A DNA stretch of 64,000 bases from Phenylobacterium sp. Root1290 (GCF_001425305.1 NZ_LMEE01000002.1:940191-1004190); one strand, 5' to 3'. Counted from the stretch's first letter, positions 31,905-42,433 are shown. Notes: generated by a model not told the origin, from the sequence alone. Numbers and translations are program-made.

Positions 31905-33875
31905 ATGCCCGCACCGCTGCAATCCATGGCCGACGCCATCCGCGTGCTCTCGATGGACGCCGTCGAGCAGGCGGCCTCGGGCCACCCCGGCATGCCGATG
32001 GGCATGGCCGACGTCGCCACGGTGCTCTGGAGCAAGTTCCTCAAGTTCGACGCCAGCGCGCCTGACTGGGCCGACCGCGACCGCTTCGTGCTGTCGGCCG
32101 GCCACGGCTCGATGCTGCTCTACTCGCTGCTGCACCTGACCGGCTTCAAGGCCATGCCGCTGGAGCAGATCAAGAACTTCCGCCAGTGGGGCTCCAACAC
32201 CGCCGGCCACCCCGAGTACGGCCACACGCCGGGCGTCGAGACCACCACGGGCCCGCTGGGCCAGGGCCTGGCCACCTCGGTCGGCATGGCGATGGCCGAG
32301 CGTCACCTGGCGGCGCGCTTCGGCGCGGACCTGGTCGACCACCGGACCTGGGTGATCTGCGGCGACGGCTGCCTGATGGAGGGCGTCAGCCACGAGGCGA
32401 TCAGCCTGGCCGGCCGCCTGAAGCTGAACAAGCTGACCCTGCTGTGGGACGACAACGACGTGACCATCGACGGCGCGGTGTCGCTGGCCGAGAGCGGCGA
32501 CCAGATCGCCCGCTTCAAGGCCGCCGGCTGGGCGGTCAAGGCGATCGACGGCCATGACTACGGCCAGATCCGCCGCGCCCTGGCCTGGGCGACCAAGCAG
32601 GACCGTCCGTCGCTGATCGCCTGCAAGACCAAGATCGGCAAGGGCGCGGCGACCATGGAAGGTCACCACAAGACCCACGGCGCGGCGCTGGGCGCCACCG
32701 AGATCGCCGCCACCCGCAGCAAGATGGGCTGGGCGGCCGAGGCGTTCGCCGTTCCGGAAGAGATCGTGAAGCCCTGGCGTTCGGCCGGCCGCCGCGGGGC
32801 CAAGGATCGCAAGGCCTGGGAAAAGCGCCTGGCCGGCTCGCCGCACGCCAACGTCTTCACCCGCGCCATCAAGGGCGAACTGCCTGCCGACGCCTTCGAG
32901 CGCCTGGACGCCCACATCGCCGAAGCGGTCGCCGCCAAGCCCGCCGCCGCCACCCGCCAGCACTCGGGCTCGGCGCTGGACGCGCTGTTCCCGTCGATCC
33001 CGGAAATGGTCGGCGGCTCGGCCGACCTGACCGGCTCGAACAACACCTTCGTCAAGAACACCCAGATCTTCGACACCCCCGACTATGCGGGCCGCTATGT
33101 GAACTATGGCGTGCGCGAGTTCGGCATGGCCGCGGCGATGAACGGCATGGCGCTGCACGGCGGCGTGATCCCGTACGGCGGGGCCTTCATGGTGTTCTCG
33201 GACTACAGCCGCCCGGCCATCCGCCTGGGCGCGCTGATGGGCGTGCGGGTCGTCCACGTGATGACCCACGACTCCATCGGCGTCGGCGAGGACGGCCCGA
33301 CCCACCAGCCGGTCGAGCACCTGGCCAGCATGCGGGCGATGCCGAACCTCAACGTCTTCCGCCCGGCCGACGCGGTGGAGACCGCCGAGTGCTGGAGGAT
33401 CGCGCTGGAAAGCAAGAAGACCCCGGCGTTCATGGCGCTGTCGCGCCAGAAGGTCCCGGCCGTCCGAGACAGCGCGCCTGAGAACCTCTCGGCCAAGGGC
33501 GCCTACGAACTGAAGGCCGCCAGCGGCGAGGCCCAGGTGACGATCTTCGCCTCGGGCACCGAGGTCTCGATCGCCGTGGCGGCGCGTGACCTGCTGGAAG
33601 CCGAGGGTATCGCCACCCGCGTCGTCTCTACGCCTTGCTGGGAACTGTTCGACGCCCAACCGGCCGCCTATCGGCAGGCGACCATCGGCAAGGCGCCGGT
33701 TAGGGTCGCGGTCGAGGCCGCCGCCGGGTTCGGCTGGGAGCGGTTCATCGGCGAAAACGGCGCCTTCGTCGGCATGCACGGCTGGGGCGCCAGCGCGCCC
33801 GCCGACCGGCTGTACAAGGAATTCGGCATCACCGCCGAGGCCGTCGCCGCCGCCGCCAAGGCCAAGCTCGGCTAA
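31905..33875 (+). CDS. tkt: Transketolase
   Basis: A 656-residue thiamine-diphosphate enzyme. Visible motifs: [56 protein letters not shown], the ThDP motif [13 protein letters not shown]...[11 protein letters not shown], and [18 protein letters not shown] in the pyrimidine-binding domain. It interconverts sugar phosphates in the pentose-phosphate pathway. It is divergent from zauP and the first of the central-carbon genes of this section, followed by gap, pgk and fba after purT and a lipoprotein gene. A 14-base palindrome CCTCGCATGCGAGG lies 52 bases upstream of the start. Confidence 0.97.
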   Translation: MPAPLQSMADAIRVLSMDAVEQAASGHPGMPMGMADVATVLWSKFLKFDASAPDWADRDRFVLSAGHGSMLLYSLLHLTGFKAMPLEQIKNFRQWGSNTAGHPEYGHTPGVETTTGPLGQGLATSVGMAMAERHLAARFGADLVDHRTWVICGDGCLMEGVSHEAISLAGRLKLNKLTLLWDDNDVTIDGAVSLAESGDQIARFKAAGWAVKAIDGHDYGQIRRALAWATKQDRPSLIACKTKIGKGAATMEGHHKTHGAALGATEIAATRSKMGWAAEAFAVPEEIVKPWRSAGRRGAKDRKAWEKRLAGSPHANVFTRAIKGELPADAFERLDAHIAEAVAAKPAAATRQHSGSALDALFPSIPEMVGGSADLTGSNNTFVKNTQIFDTPDYAGRYVNYGVREFGMAAAMNGMALHGGVIPYGGAFMVFSDYSRPAIRLGALMGVRVVHVMTHDSIGVGEDGPTHQPVEHLASMRAMPNLNVFRPADAVETAECWRIALESKKTPAFMALSRQKVPAVRDSAPENLSAKGAYELKAASGEAQVTIFASGTEVSIAVAARDLLEAEGIATRVVSTPCWELFDAQPAAYRQATIGKAPVRVAVEAAAGFGWERFIGENGAFVGMHGWGASAPADRLYKEFGITAEAVAAAAKAKLG

Positions 33876-33953
33876 GCTCGCCTATCGTCAGCCGCGAAGG
33901 CCTATCGGCAGGTTTTCGCGGCCGACTTCCACATACCTGCCAGGATGGCCCGC

Positions 33954-35153
33954 ATGCGTCTCGGAACCCCGCTCTCGCCGTCGGCCGTCAGGGTCATGCT
34001 GCTGGGTTCGGGCGAGCTCGGCAAAGAGGTGGCCATCGAGCTGCAGCGGCTCGGCTGCGAGGTCATCGCCGTCGACCGCTACGCCGGGGCGCCCGCCCAT
34101 CAGGTGGCCCATCGCAGCCATGTGATCGCCATGACCGACCCGGTCGCCCTGCGCGCACTGGTGCTGGCCGAGTGCCCGCACCTGATCGTTCCCGAGATCG
34201 AGGCCATCGCCACCGACGAGCTGGTCAGGCTCGAGGCCGAGGGCGTGGCGACCGTCATCCCGACCGCCCGCGCCGCCCAGCTGACCATGAACCGCGAGGG
34301 CATCCGCCGGCTGGCGGCCGAGACGCTGGGCCTGGCCACCTCGCCCTACGCCTTCGCCTCGTCGGAGGCCGAGCTGGCCGAAGGCGCCGCCAAGGTCGCG
34401 GGCTTCCCCTGCTTCGTGAAGCCGGTGATGTCGTCGTCCGGCAAGGGCCAGTCCTATGTCGAAGGGCCCGAGGAGATCGCCGCGGCCTGGCGCTACGCCC
34501 TCGAAGGCGGCCGGGTCGAACAGCCCCGCGTGATCGTCGAGGGCAAGATCGACTTCGACTTCGAGATCACCCTGCTGACCGTGCGCTCCAAGGGCGCGAG
34601 CGGCGAGGTCGAGACCAGCTTCTGCGCGCCGATCGGCCACCGCCAGGTCAAGGGCGACTACGTCGAGAGCTGGCAGCCGCAGGCGATGAGCGAGACGGCG
34701 CTGAAGCGCGCCCGCGACATCGCCGCCAAGGTCACCGGCGAGCTCGGCGGCCTGGGCATCTTCGGCGTCGAGCTGTTCGTGCGCGGCGACGAGGTCTGGT
34801 TCTCGGAAGTCAGCCCGCGGCCGCACGACACCGGCCTGGTGACGCTGGCGACCCAGTACCTCAGCGAGTTCGCCCTGCACGCCCGCGCCATCCTCGGCCT
34901 GCCGACCGACGTCTCCCAGCGCGAGCCGGGCGCCAGCGCGGTGATCTATGGCGGCATGGACGCCGAGGGCATCGCCTTCGACGGCGTCGCCGAGGCGCTG
35001 GCCGTGCCCAGCGCGGACCTGCGCCTGTTCGGCAAGCCCGAGAGCTTCGAGCGCCGCCGCATGGGCGTGGCCCTGGCCAGGGGCGCGGACGTCGACCAGG
35101 CCCGCGAGCGGGCGCGCGAGGCGGCCGCCCGCGTCAAGCCGGTCAAGGGCTGA
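33954..35153 (+). CDS. purT: Formate-dependent phosphoribosylglycinamide formyltransferase PurT
   Basis: A 399-residue ATP-grasp enzyme that makes formyl-GAR from GAR, formate and ATP, an alternative to folate-dependent PurN. It begins with [29 protein letters not shown], contains the ATP-binding [12 protein letters not shown] loop near residue 150, the [15 protein letters not shown] block, and [30 protein letters not shown] at 33954 matches the family start; ATG at 33945 would add three residues. Its TGA stop directly abuts the stop of the convergent lipoprotein gene (TGATCA). Confidence 0.96.
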   Translation: MRLGTPLSPSAVRVMLLGSGELGKEVAIELQRLGCEVIAVDRYAGAPAHQVAHRSHVIAMTDPVALRALVLAECPHLIVPEIEAIATDELVRLEAEGVATVIPTARAAQLTMNREGIRRLAAETLGLATSPYAFASSEAELAEGAAKVAGFPCFVKPVMSSSGKGQSYVEGPEEIAAAWRYALEGGRVEQPRVIVEGKIDFDFEITLLTVRSKGASGEVETSFCAPIGHRQVKGDYVESWQPQAMSETALKRARDIAAKVTGELGGLGIFGVELFVRGDEVWFSEVSPRPHDTGLVTLATQYLSEFALHARAILGLPTDVSQREPGASAVIYGGMDAEGIAFDGVAEALAVPSADLRLFGKPESFERRRMGVALARGADVDQARERAREAAARVKPVKG

Positions 35154-35990
35154 TCACCCGCCCGGCGACGGCTTCAGCGCCGTATCGGCGATATGCCACT
35201 TGCGCTGCTCGTCGGTGGCGCCCGGGACGTCGTTGACCCGCCGAAGGTTCACGTCGCCCTTCATGTGGACCGGCGCGCCGGTCTTCAGCTTGCCGTAGAT
35301 CACCACCGGCACGGTGACGAACATCGAACCGGCCCCGCCCTCGATCGCGCCGGGGGCGCCGATCTGCGCATTGTAGCTCTCGTACTTGTCGAAGCTGGCC
35401 GCGAAGGCCTGGGCGGTCATGCCGCTGGCCTTGCCGCCGTCGCTCCAGAGGTTCCAGGCCTGCTGGTACTTCTTGTCGCCCAGCAGCGCGTAATAGGTCT
35501 GCACCACATTGGCCGCCCCCTGGGCGCCGTCGGGGGTGAACGGGCCTTCGGAGATCGGGGTCTTGTCGTCGGGCAGGCCGCCGGGGCTGCCGGGCGGCGG
35601 CGGCGCGACCGCGCCGGCTTCGGGCGCCTTGCAGTTCACGCCGGGCGCGGTGGCGATGTCCTCGCCGGCCGCCAGCGGGCTGAGCTGCCCCTGGCTCATG
35701 CCCTTGGTCCACCACTGGTAGCCGTCGCCGGTATAGCGCGCGCCGCTGGCCGAGATGGCGATCTTCAAGGTGCTGCTCTTGCCGTCGATCTCGACGACCG
35801 CGGTGTCCGGATTGGGATAGCTGGCCCGCACGGTCCGCCCGTCGTCGCAGGCATAGACCGTGACAGTGGCGGCCGGCGCGGCCGGCGCAGCGGGCTCCGG
35901 CGCCTTGGCCTGCTCCTGCGGCTTGCCGCAGGCGGCCAGGCCCAGCCCGGCCATCGCCGCGACCGCGGCCAGATGCTGTAGATTCGCCAC
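35154..35990 (-). CDS. Lipoprotein with MliC-type domain
   Basis: A 278-residue predicted lipoprotein. GTG at 35990, preceded by GAGGGAAG, starts VANLQHLAAVAAMAGLGLAAC, a lipobox ending LAAC. An Ala/Pro linker leads to an MliC-like domain (about residues 50-115), with VYACDDGRTVRASYPNPDTA and ARYTGDGYQWWTKGMSQG, the fold of membrane-bound inhibitors of C-type lysozyme. The second half (residues 150-278) has GAANVVQTYYALLGDKKYQQAW, a nuclear-transport-factor-2-like helix, seen in proteins that carry both parts. It may protect peptidoglycan from lysozyme. The reading frame stays open far upstream as an antisense artefact over gap-pgk-fba. Confidence 0.8.
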   Translation of the reverse strand: MANLQHLAAVAAMAGLGLAACGKPQEQAKAPEPAAPAAPAATVTVYACDDGRTVRASYPNPDTAVVEIDGKSSTLKIAISASGARYTGDGYQWWTKGMSQGQLSPLAAGEDIATAPGVNCKAPEAGAVAPPPPGSPGGLPDDKTPISEGPFTPDGAQGAANVVQTYYALLGDKKYQQAWNLWSDGGKASGMTAQAFAASFDKYESYNAQIGAPGAIEGGAGSMFVTVPVVIYGKLKTGAPVHMKGDVNLRRVNDVPGATDEQRKWHIADTALKPSPGG

Positions 35991-36059
35991 TCCGAACTTC
36001 CCTCTGCTGCTTGGCTCTGCCGAAGCGTCCAGGTCGCGTTCGCGTTCCCTGCGAGCCGT

Positions 36060-36088
36060 TTGACAACGATAACGGCAACGCTTTGTAG
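36060..36088 (+). promoter_or_regulatory. Candidate promoter of gap
   Basis: TTGACA at 36060-36065 followed by a poor -10 (TTTGTA at 36082-36087), about 80 bases before the gap start. The intervening AACGATAACGGCAACG resembles sugar-responsive operators in spacing only. Confidence 0.4.
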
Positions 36089-36170
36089 CGCGACGTGATG
36101 GCCTTGGGCTTGACTCCCGCGCCGCTGACCCGAAAGAACCGCCCCAAATCAATTGGCTCAGGAGTTTTCG

Positions 36171-37178
36171 ATGACCGTTCGCGTCGCCATCAATGGGTTC
36201 GGCCGTATCGGCAGGCTGGTCCTGCGTTCGATCGTCGAGCATGGCCGCAAGGACATCGAGGTTGTCGCGATCAACGACCTGGGCCCGGTCGAGACCAACG
36301 CGCACCTGCTGCGCTACGACAGCGTCCACGGCCGCTTCCCCGGTCAGGTGAAGGTCGACGGCGACACCATCGACGTCGGCTTCGGCCCGATCAAGGTCAC
36401 CGCGATCCGCGATCCGAAGGACCTGCCGCACAAGGATCTGGGCGTCGACATCGCCCTGGAGTGCACCGGCCTGTTCACCACCCGCGACAAGGCCGCGGCC
36501 CACCTGGAAGCCGGCGCCAAGCGCGTCATCGTCTCGGCTCCGTGCGACAACGCCGACAAGACCATCGTCTACGGCGTCAACCACGCGACCCTGACCAAGG
36601 ACGACCTGGTCATCTCCAACGCCTCGTGCACCACCAACTGCCTGGCGCCGGTCGCCAAGGTCCTGCACGAGCTGGCCGGCATCGAGCGCGGCTACATGAC
36701 CACGATCCACTCCTACACCGGCGACCAGCCGACGCTGGACACCATGCACAAGGACCTCTACCGCGCCCGCGCCGCGGCGATGTCCATGATCCCGACCTCG
36801 ACCGGCGCCGCCAAGGCCCTGGGCCTGGTGATCCCGGAACTGCAGGGCAAGCTGGACGGCAGCTCGATCCGCGTTCCGACCCCGAACGTCTCGGTCGTGG
36901 ACCTGACCTGGGTGGCCGGCCGCAAGATCACCAAGGAAGAGATCAACGAGGCGCTGACCGCCGCCGCCAACGGCCCGCTGAAGGGCGTGCTGGCCGTGAC
37001 CAACGACCCGCTGGTGTCGATCGACTTCAACCACGAAGCCGCCTCGTCGACCGCGGCGCTCGCCCAGACCCAGGTGATCGACGGCACGCTCGGCCGCGTC
37101 CTGTCCTGGTACGACAACGAGTGGGGCTTCTCGACCCGCATGAGCGACACCGCCATCGCGCTGGCGAAGCTGATCTAA
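36171..37178 (+). CDS. gap: Glyceraldehyde-3-phosphate dehydrogenase (type I)
   Basis: A 335-residue NAD-dependent enzyme. The start [20 protein letters not shown] carries the dinucleotide loop, and [19 protein letters not shown] contains the catalytic cysteine, with the HSYTGDQ histidine following. [12 protein letters not shown] is the usual C-terminal motif. ATG at 36171 has AGGAG seven bases upstream. It is followed by a hairpin terminator and then pgk, so the two genes are close but probably partly separate in transcription. Confidence 0.98.
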   Translation: MTVRVAINGFGRIGRLVLRSIVEHGRKDIEVVAINDLGPVETNAHLLRYDSVHGRFPGQVKVDGDTIDVGFGPIKVTAIRDPKDLPHKDLGVDIALECTGLFTTRDKAAAHLEAGAKRVIVSAPCDNADKTIVYGVNHATLTKDDLVISNASCTTNCLAPVAKVLHELAGIERGYMTTIHSYTGDQPTLDTMHKDLYRARAAAMSMIPTSTGAAKALGLVIPELQGKLDGSSIRVPTPNVSVVDLTWVAGRKITKEEINEALTAAANGPLKGVLAVTNDPLVSIDFNHEAASSTAALAQTQVIDGTLGRVLSWYDNEWGFSTRMSDTAIALAKLI

Positions 37179-37189
37179 GACCGCTGCGA

Positions 37190-37220
37190 CGGGCGCCATC
37201 CACAGGGTGGCGCCCGTTTC
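37190..37220 (+). terminator. Hairpin after gap
   Basis: CGGGCGCCA / TGGCGCCCG, a 9-bp stem with a nine-base loop, followed by TTTCGC. The T-run is short, so partial read-through into pgk is possible. Confidence 0.65.
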
Positions 37221-37277
37221 GCATTCCGGACGTTTTGGACCCCAGGCGCGCGACGCCGGGGTGAGCGGAGATATTTG

Positions 37278-38468
37278 ATGGCCTTCAAGACCCTCGACGA
37301 CGCCGACCTGGCGGGCAAGCGCGCCCTGGTCCGCGTGGACATCAACGTCCCCATGGCCGAGGGCAAGGTCACCGACGACACCCGCCTGCGGGCCATCCTG
37401 CCGACCATCGCCAAGCTGCGCGCCGGCGGCGCCAAGGTCGTGCTGCTGGCCCATTTTGACCGGCCCAAAGGCAAGGTCGTTCCCGAAATGAGCCTGAAGC
37501 CGCTGGCCCAGCCGCTGGCCGACCTGCTGGACGCCCCGGTGGCGTTCGCGAGCGACAGCGTGGGCGAGGCCGCCAAGGCCGCCGTCGACGGCCTGAAGAA
37601 CGGCGACGTGCTGCTGCTGGAGAACGTCCGCTTCCACCCGGGCGAAGAAAAGAACGATCCCGAGTTCGCCAAGGCGCTGGCCGCCAACGGCGACCTCTAT
37701 GTCAACGACGCCTTCTCCGCCGCCCACCGGGCGCACGCCTCGACCGAGGGTTTGGCGCGGCTGCTGCCGGCCTATGCGGGCGAGCAGATGCGTCTCGAAC
37801 TGACGGCGCTCGACAAGGCGCTGGGAAACCCCGAGCGCCCCGTGATCGGCATCGTCGGCGGGTCCAAGGTCTCGACCAAGCTCGACCTGCTGCGCAACCT
37901 GGTGACCCGGCTGGACAAGCTGGCGATCGGCGGCGGCATGGCCAACACCTTCCTCTACGCCCAGGGCCACGATGTCGGCGCCTCGTACTGCGAAAAGGAG
38001 CTGGCCGAAACCGCGCGCGAGATCATCCGCCTGGCCGGCCAGAACAACTGCAAGCTCTTCCTGCCGGTCGACATCGTGGTGGCGGAGAAGATGGCGCCCG
38101 GCGCCCCGGCGCGGGTTCGCGGACTGGGCGCGGTCGACGAGGACGAGCGCATTCTCGACGCCGGTCCGGAGACCGTCGAACGCCTCTGCCGCGCCATGGC
38201 CAATTCCAAGACCCTGATCTGGAACGGCCCGCTGGGCGTGTTCGAAATTCCGCCCTTCGACAAGGGCACGATGACCGCCGCGCATTACGCGGCGCAATTG
38301 GCCAAGGACGGCAAGCTGGTGGCCGTGGCCGGCGGGGGTGATACAGTCGCGGCCCTCAACGCAGCGGGCTGCGCCGACGATTTCACGTTCGTCTCCACGG
38401 CGGGCGGCGCGTTTCTTGAATGGATGGAAGGCAAGGAGCTGCCCGGAGTGGCCGCCCTGACCGCTTAA
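37278..38468 (+). CDS. pgk: Phosphoglycerate kinase
   Basis: A 396-residue glycolytic/gluconeogenic kinase. It has [33 protein letters not shown], the [12 protein letters not shown] hinge region and the C-terminal [34 protein letters not shown] nucleotide motif. ATG at 37278 is preceded by GGAG. It lies between gap and fba in the same orientation, 24 bases before fba. Confidence 0.98.
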   Translation: MAFKTLDDADLAGKRALVRVDINVPMAEGKVTDDTRLRAILPTIAKLRAGGAKVVLLAHFDRPKGKVVPEMSLKPLAQPLADLLDAPVAFASDSVGEAAKAAVDGLKNGDVLLLENVRFHPGEEKNDPEFAKALAANGDLYVNDAFSAAHRAHASTEGLARLLPAYAGEQMRLELTALDKALGNPERPVIGIVGGSKVSTKLDLLRNLVTRLDKLAIGGGMANTFLYAQGHDVGASYCEKELAETAREIIRLAGQNNCKLFLPVDIVVAEKMAPGAPARVRGLGAVDEDERILDAGPETVERLCRAMANSKTLIWNGPLGVFEIPPFDKGTMTAAHYAAQLAKDGKLVAVAGGGDTVAALNAAGCADDFTFVSTAGGAFLEWMEGKELPGVAALTA

Positions 38469-38492
38469 CTTTAGAATTACGGAGGGCAGGGC

Positions 38493-39578
38493 ATGGCCCG
38501 GGTTACTTTGAGACAACTCCTCGATCACGCAGCCGAGCACGGCTACGGGGTCCCGGCGTTCAACATCAATAATATGGAACAGGCGCTGGCGATCATGGAG
38601 GCCGCCGAGGCCACCGACTCGCCGGTGATCATGCAGGCGTCGCGCGGCGCCCGCTCCTACGCCAACGATATCGTGCTGAAGCACCTGATCGACGCGATGG
38701 CGGAACTGTATCCGCACATCCCGATCTGCATGCACCAGGACCACGGCAACAACGAAGCCACCTGCGCCACGGCGATCCAGTACGGCTTCACCTCGGTGAT
38801 GATGGACGGCTCGCTGAAGGCCGACGGCAAGACCCCGGCCGACTACGACTACAACGTCGCCGTCACCAAGAACGTGGTCGACATGGCCCACTGGGTCGGC
38901 GCCTCGGTCGAAGGCGAGCTGGGCGTGCTGGGTTCGCTGGAAACCGGCATGGGCGAGAAGGAAGACGGCCACGGCTTCGAGGGCAAGCTCGGCCATGACC
39001 AGCTGCTGACCGACCCGGACCAGGCGGTCGAGTTCGTGAAGGCCACCCAGGTCGACGCGCTGGCCATCGCCATGGGCACCAGCCACGGCGCCTATAAGTT
39101 CACGCGCAAGCCGGACGGCGACGTCCTGGCGATGAACGTGATCGAAGAGATCCACCGCCGCCTGCCCAACACCCACCTGGTGATGCACGGCTCCTCGTCG
39201 GTGCCGCAGGACCTGCAGGACATCATCAACGAGTTCGGCGGCGAGATGCCCCAGACCTGGGGCGTGCCGGTCGAAGAGATCCAGCGCGGCATCAAGCACG
39301 GCGTGCGCAAGATCAACATCGACACCGACAACCGCATGGCGATGACCGGCGCGATCCGCAAGCTGTTCGCCGAGAAGCCGGGCGAGTTCGACCCGCGCAG
39401 CTATCTGAAGCCCGCCAAGGAAGCCATGCGCAAGGTCTGCGTCCAGCGCTTCGAGGAGTTCGGCACCGCCGGCCACGCCAGCTCGATCAAGGCGATCCCG
39501 CTGTCGGACATGGCCAAGCGCTACGCCTCCGGCGAGCTGGCCCCGAAGATCGGCGTCAGCCGCCAAGCGGCCGAGTAG
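38493..39578 (+). CDS. fba: Class II fructose-bisphosphate aldolase, Calvin-cycle subtype
   Basis: A 361-residue zinc aldolase, longer than the E. coli type at the C-terminus. [13 protein letters not shown] contains the catalytic Asp and zinc His; further ligands are in [13 protein letters not shown] and the [14 protein letters not shown] histidine. [20 protein letters not shown] is typical of the TIGR01521 (Calvin-cycle) subtype. No RuBisCO gene is in view, so in this lineage it probably serves glycolysis and gluconeogenesis. GGAGGG lies upstream. A strong terminator follows. Confidence 0.97.
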   Translation: MARVTLRQLLDHAAEHGYGVPAFNINNMEQALAIMEAAEATDSPVIMQASRGARSYANDIVLKHLIDAMAELYPHIPICMHQDHGNNEATCATAIQYGFTSVMMDGSLKADGKTPADYDYNVAVTKNVVDMAHWVGASVEGELGVLGSLETGMGEKEDGHGFEGKLGHDQLLTDPDQAVEFVKATQVDALAIAMGTSHGAYKFTRKPDGDVLAMNVIEEIHRRLPNTHLVMHGSSSVPQDLQDIINEFGGEMPQTWGVPVEEIQRGIKHGVRKINIDTDNRMAMTGAIRKLFAEKPGEFDPRSYLKPAKEAMRKVCVQRFEEFGTAGHASSIKAIPLSDMAKRYASGELAPKIGVSRQAAE

Positions 39579-39604
39579 CCTCTTCGCATCGACGATCTGG
39601 CAGA

Positions 39605-39634
39605 GCCGCCGCCTTAACCGAGGCGGCGGCTTTT
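39605..39634 (+). terminator. Rho-independent terminator after fba
   Basis: GCCGCCGCCT / AGGCGGCGGC, a 10-bp stem with a TAACCG loop, followed by TTTTGC. Confidence 0.88.
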
Positions 39635-39681
39635 GCTTGGGCGGGATGGAACCTGGCCCAGGCCCCGGCGATTGCTGGGAC

Positions 39682-39948
39682 ATGAAGCGCATCCTCATGG
39701 TCGCGGGCATGCTCGCCGCGCTGGCCCTGGCCGCCGGCCTGGCCGGCTGGACCTTCTATGCCGGCTCGCGGATCGGCGACGGCTGGGCCGGCGTCAGCCA
39801 CGTCCTGACCTTCGTGATCATCGGACTGACGGCGGTCGGGGCCCTGACCGGCGGCCTGATGTGGCTGGCCTTCTATTCCGCCCGCCACGGCTATGACGAA
39901 CCCTACGACGTCAACAAGCCGGGCGGCGGGCGCGGGCCGTCCAGCTAG
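39682..39948 (+). CDS. Small two-helix membrane protein
   Basis: An 88-residue protein with two hydrophobic helices: MVAGMLAALALAAGLAGWTFYAG, and a second at VLTFVIIGLTAVGALTGGLMWLAFYSA, followed by a short soluble tail HGYDEPYDVNKPGGG. The ATG at 39682 follows GGGA. I do not recognise the family; similar small proteins are common in Caulobacterales. Its TAG stop uses the same CTAG as the stop of the convergent transporter gene. Confidence 0.7.
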   Translation: MKRILMVAGMLAALALAAGLAGWTFYAGSRIGDGWAGVSHVLTFVIIGLTAVGALTGGLMWLAFYSARHGYDEPYDVNKPGGGRGPSS

Positions 39949-41606
39949 TCGTCGACGTTCGCCCCGCGCATCTCGCGCAGGAAGAAGAAGCCGATCACCG
40001 CGGTCGCGGCGGCGATGACGATGGGATACCAGAGCCCGAAATAGATGTTCCCGGTCGCCGCCACCATGGCGAAGGCCGTGGTCGGCAGGAAGCCGCCGAA
40101 CCAGCCGTTGCCGATGTGGTAGGGCAGGCTCATCGAGGTGTAGCGGATGCGGGCCGGGAACATCTCGACCAGCGCCGCGGCGACGGGCCCGTAGACCATG
40201 GTCACGTACAGCATCAGCAGGAACAGCAGGGCCACGACCATCGGCTTGTTGACCTTGTCGGGATCGGCCTTTGGCGGATAGCCGGCCTCGTGCAAGGCGG
40301 CGTTCAGGTCCTTGACCCAGGCGTCGCGGGCGACCTTGAACTGGGCCATGTCCATGCCCGTGGCGTCGACGCCGGAGAAGCCCCGCTCGCCGATCATCAC
40401 GAAGGCGGGTTCGGACCCGGCGGTGGCCTTGACGCTGTCATAGGACACCCCGGCGTTGGCCAGGGCGGCGCGGGCGACGTCGCAGCCGCTGGTGAACACC
40501 TGCTTGCCGACCGGGTCGAACTGGACGTGGCAGGTGTCGGGATTGGCGATCAGCACCACCGGCGCGCGGGCGGTCGCGTGGGCCAGGGCCGGATTGGCGG
40601 CCACGGTCAGGGCCTTGAAGATCGGAAAATAGGTCAGGGCCGCCAGCAGGCAGCCGAGCAGGATGATCGGCTTGCGGCCGATCTTGTCCGACAGCCAGCC
40701 GAACACCACGAAGAACGGGGTGCCGAGGATCAGGGCGAAGGCGACCAGGGTGTTGGTCAGCGGGCCGTCGACCTTCAGCGTCTTCTCCAGGAAGAACAGG
40801 GCGTAGAACTGGCCGGTGTACCAGACCACCGCCTGGCCGGCGGTGAGGCCGACCAGGGCCAGCAGCACGATCTTCAGGTTCGACCACTGGCCGAACGACT
40901 CGGCCAGCGGCTTCTTGGAGGTCTTTCCCTCGTCGACCATCTTCTGGAACACCGGGCTCTCGTTGAGCTTCAGGCGGATCCACAGCGAGACGACCAGCAG
41001 GATCGCCGAAACCAGGAACGGGATGCGCCAGGCCCAGGCCTTGAACACCTCCTCGCCGGTCAGCGAGCGGACGGCCAGGATGACGATCAGGCTGAGGAAC
41101 AGGCCCAAGGTCGCCGTGGTCTGGATCCAGCTGGTGTAGAGCCCGCGCTTTCCGGGCGGGGCGTGCTCGGCCACGTAGGTCGCCGCGCCGCCGTACTCGC
41201 CGCCGAGCGCCAGGCCCTGGATCAGCCGCATGACGATCAGCAGGGCCGGCGCGGCCACGCCGATCTGGTCGTAGCCGGGCAGCAGGCCGACCGCGAAGGT
41301 CGACAGCCCCATCAGCAGCATGGTGATCAGGAAGGTGTTCTTGCGGCCCCAGAGGTCGCCAAGCCGGCCGAAGACGATGGCTCCGAACGGCCGCACCGCG
41401 AACCCGGCGGCGAAGGCCAGCAGGGCGAAGATGTAGCCGGTGGTCTCGTTGACGCCCGAGAAGAAGTGCTGGGTGATGAACCCGGCCAGCGAGCCGTAGA
41501 GGTAGAAGTCATACCACTCGAAGACCGTGCCGGCCGAAGCCGCGCCGATCACCATGCGATGGCTCTTCTTCTCGACGACGCTCTCGCCCGCGATCGTTTC
41601 GGCCAT
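39945..41606 (-). CDS. MFS transporter, metabolite:H+ symporter (MHS) type
   Basis: A 553-residue, 12-helix transporter. The MHS features are visible: VFEWYDFYLYG near residue 28, GRLGDLWGRKNTFL (MFS motif A), GLALGGEYGGAATYVAEHAP, and the second motif A-like GWLSDKIGRKPIILLG. An extra hydrophilic stretch of about 115 residues (residues 335-452) lies between helices 8 and 9 and contains two cysteines (DTCHVQ and SGCDVA); it explains the excess length over the usual 430-450. Family members import organic acids such as alpha-ketoglutarate, shikimate or proline. The substrate is unknown. Confidence 0.87.
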   Translation of the reverse strand: MAETIAGESVVEKKSHRMVIGAASAGTVFEWYDFYLYGSLAGFITQHFFSGVNETTGYIFALLAFAAGFAVRPFGAIVFGRLGDLWGRKNTFLITMLLMGLSTFAVGLLPGYDQIGVAAPALLIVMRLIQGLALGGEYGGAATYVAEHAPPGKRGLYTSWIQTTATLGLFLSLIVILAVRSLTGEEVFKAWAWRIPFLVSAILLVVSLWIRLKLNESPVFQKMVDEGKTSKKPLAESFGQWSNLKIVLLALVGLTAGQAVVWYTGQFYALFFLEKTLKVDGPLTNTLVAFALILGTPFFVVFGWLSDKIGRKPIILLGCLLAALTYFPIFKALTVAANPALAHATARAPVVLIANPDTCHVQFDPVGKQVFTSGCDVARAALANAGVSYDSVKATAGSEPAFVMIGERGFSGVDATGMDMAQFKVARDAWVKDLNAALHEAGYPPKADPDKVNKPMVVALLFLLMLYVTMVYGPVAAALVEMFPARIRYTSMSLPYHIGNGWFGGFLPTTAFAMVAATGNIYFGLWYPIVIAAATAVIGFFFLREMRGANVDD

Positions 41607-41683
41607 CCTCGCTCCCCTTATCGTTGCGGGGAGCCTAGCGGGTTTTCTGATGGCGGGAAGCTACGCTGAACGCGCAAGAAACG

Positions 41684-41809
41684 TGTCATCCCGGTTTTGT
41701 CGGCGCAGCCGTCAAAGACCGGGATCCATCGACGCGAGCGCCCGCGCTAGGCGCCTACGTCTGGTGCGAATGGGTCCCGGACAAGCGCTGCGCGCATTCC
41801 GGGATGACA
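41684..41809. repeat. Composite intergenic palindrome (GTCATCCC...GGGATGAC), copy 3
   Basis: It begins TGTCATCCCGGTTTTG and ends TTCCGGGATGACA. The left hairpin is CCCGGT...ACCGGG, the right is TCCCGGACAAGCGC...GCGCATTCCGGGA, arranged head to head. The right half equals the left half of copy 1 read on the other strand. It lies between the transporter start and the bfr stop. Confidence 0.85.
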
Positions 41810-41822
41810 CCATGCGTCAAAT

Positions 41823-42314
41823 CTAGTGCCCCTCGCCGCCTTCGAGTTCGCCGAGCGCGCTTTGCAGGTAGTTCGGCTCGCCGAGGGTGCGGACCAGGTT
41901 CAGCTGGGTCTCGAGGAAGTCGATGTGCTCCTCGGTGTCGCTGAGGATCTCGCGCAGGATCTCGCGGGTGGCGTAGTCGCCGGTGGCCTCGCACTCGCGG
42001 ATGCCTTCGATCTGGTCGACGCGGCCGCCGACCTCGACCGCGAGGTCCGCGGCCAGGCATTCGGGCACGGTCTCGCCGATCTTCAGCAGGTGCAGGTCCT
42101 GCAGGTTGGGCAGGCCCTCGAGGAACAGGATGCGCTTGATGAGCTTGTCGGCGTGCTTCATCTCGCCGATGGATTCATCGTAGGTGATCTTGCCCAGACG
42201 AGCGTAACCCCAGTCCTGATACATCCGCGCATGCAGGAAGTACTGGTTCACCGCGGTCAGCTCATTGGTAAGCACCGCGTTGAGCCGCTTGATAATAGCC
42301 TTGTCGCCCTTCAC
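41823..42314 (-). CDS. bfr: Bacterioferritin
   Basis: A 163-residue four-helix haem ferritin. NELTAVNQYFLHARMYQDWG, GEMKHADKLIKRILFLEGLPN and DTEEHIDFLETQL carry the diiron centre ligands (E18, E51, H54, E94, E127 and H130 by the usual numbering), and M52 in GEMKHA is the haem ligand. It stores iron as ferric mineral in 24-subunit shells. It lies 119 bases downstream of bfd in the same orientation. A site resembling a Fur box lies in that gap. Confidence 0.97.
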   Translation of the reverse strand: MKGDKAIIKRLNAVLTNELTAVNQYFLHARMYQDWGYARLGKITYDESIGEMKHADKLIKRILFLEGLPNLQDLHLLKIGETVPECLAADLAVEVGGRVDQIEGIRECEATGDYATREILREILSDTEEHIDFLETQLNLVRTLGEPNYLQSALGELEGGEGH

Positions 42315-42381
42315 GTGAGCCTCCTCGAATCCACTTCGAGGGCAAACTCTTCCCGGGGACGAGTTTAGTCAAAGCCTATGT

Positions 42382-42398
42382 TTGCAAGTGATTCCGCG
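42382..42398. promoter_or_regulatory. Degenerate Fur-like site upstream of bfr
   Basis: TTGCAAGTGATTCCGCG keeps the left half (TTGCAA-T-G-ATT, one change) of the perfect palindrome found upstream of bfd. It lies about 70 bases before the bfr start. Confidence 0.35.
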
Positions 42399-42433
42399 TT
42401 TCGTTCGCAAGCTTACGAACCGGCAGCGAAGAC

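Noticed and set aside
31890..33779. A 629-codon frame opposite transketolase
   Set aside because: Antisense shadow of tkt, rich in Arg, Gly, His and Val without domains.
35991..39710. A minus-strand open frame of about 3.7 kb upstream of the MliC lipoprotein in the same frame
   Set aside because: It covers gap, pgk and fba in antisense and lacks any protein-like pattern. The lipoprotein has its own GTG with a ribosome-binding site and signal peptide.
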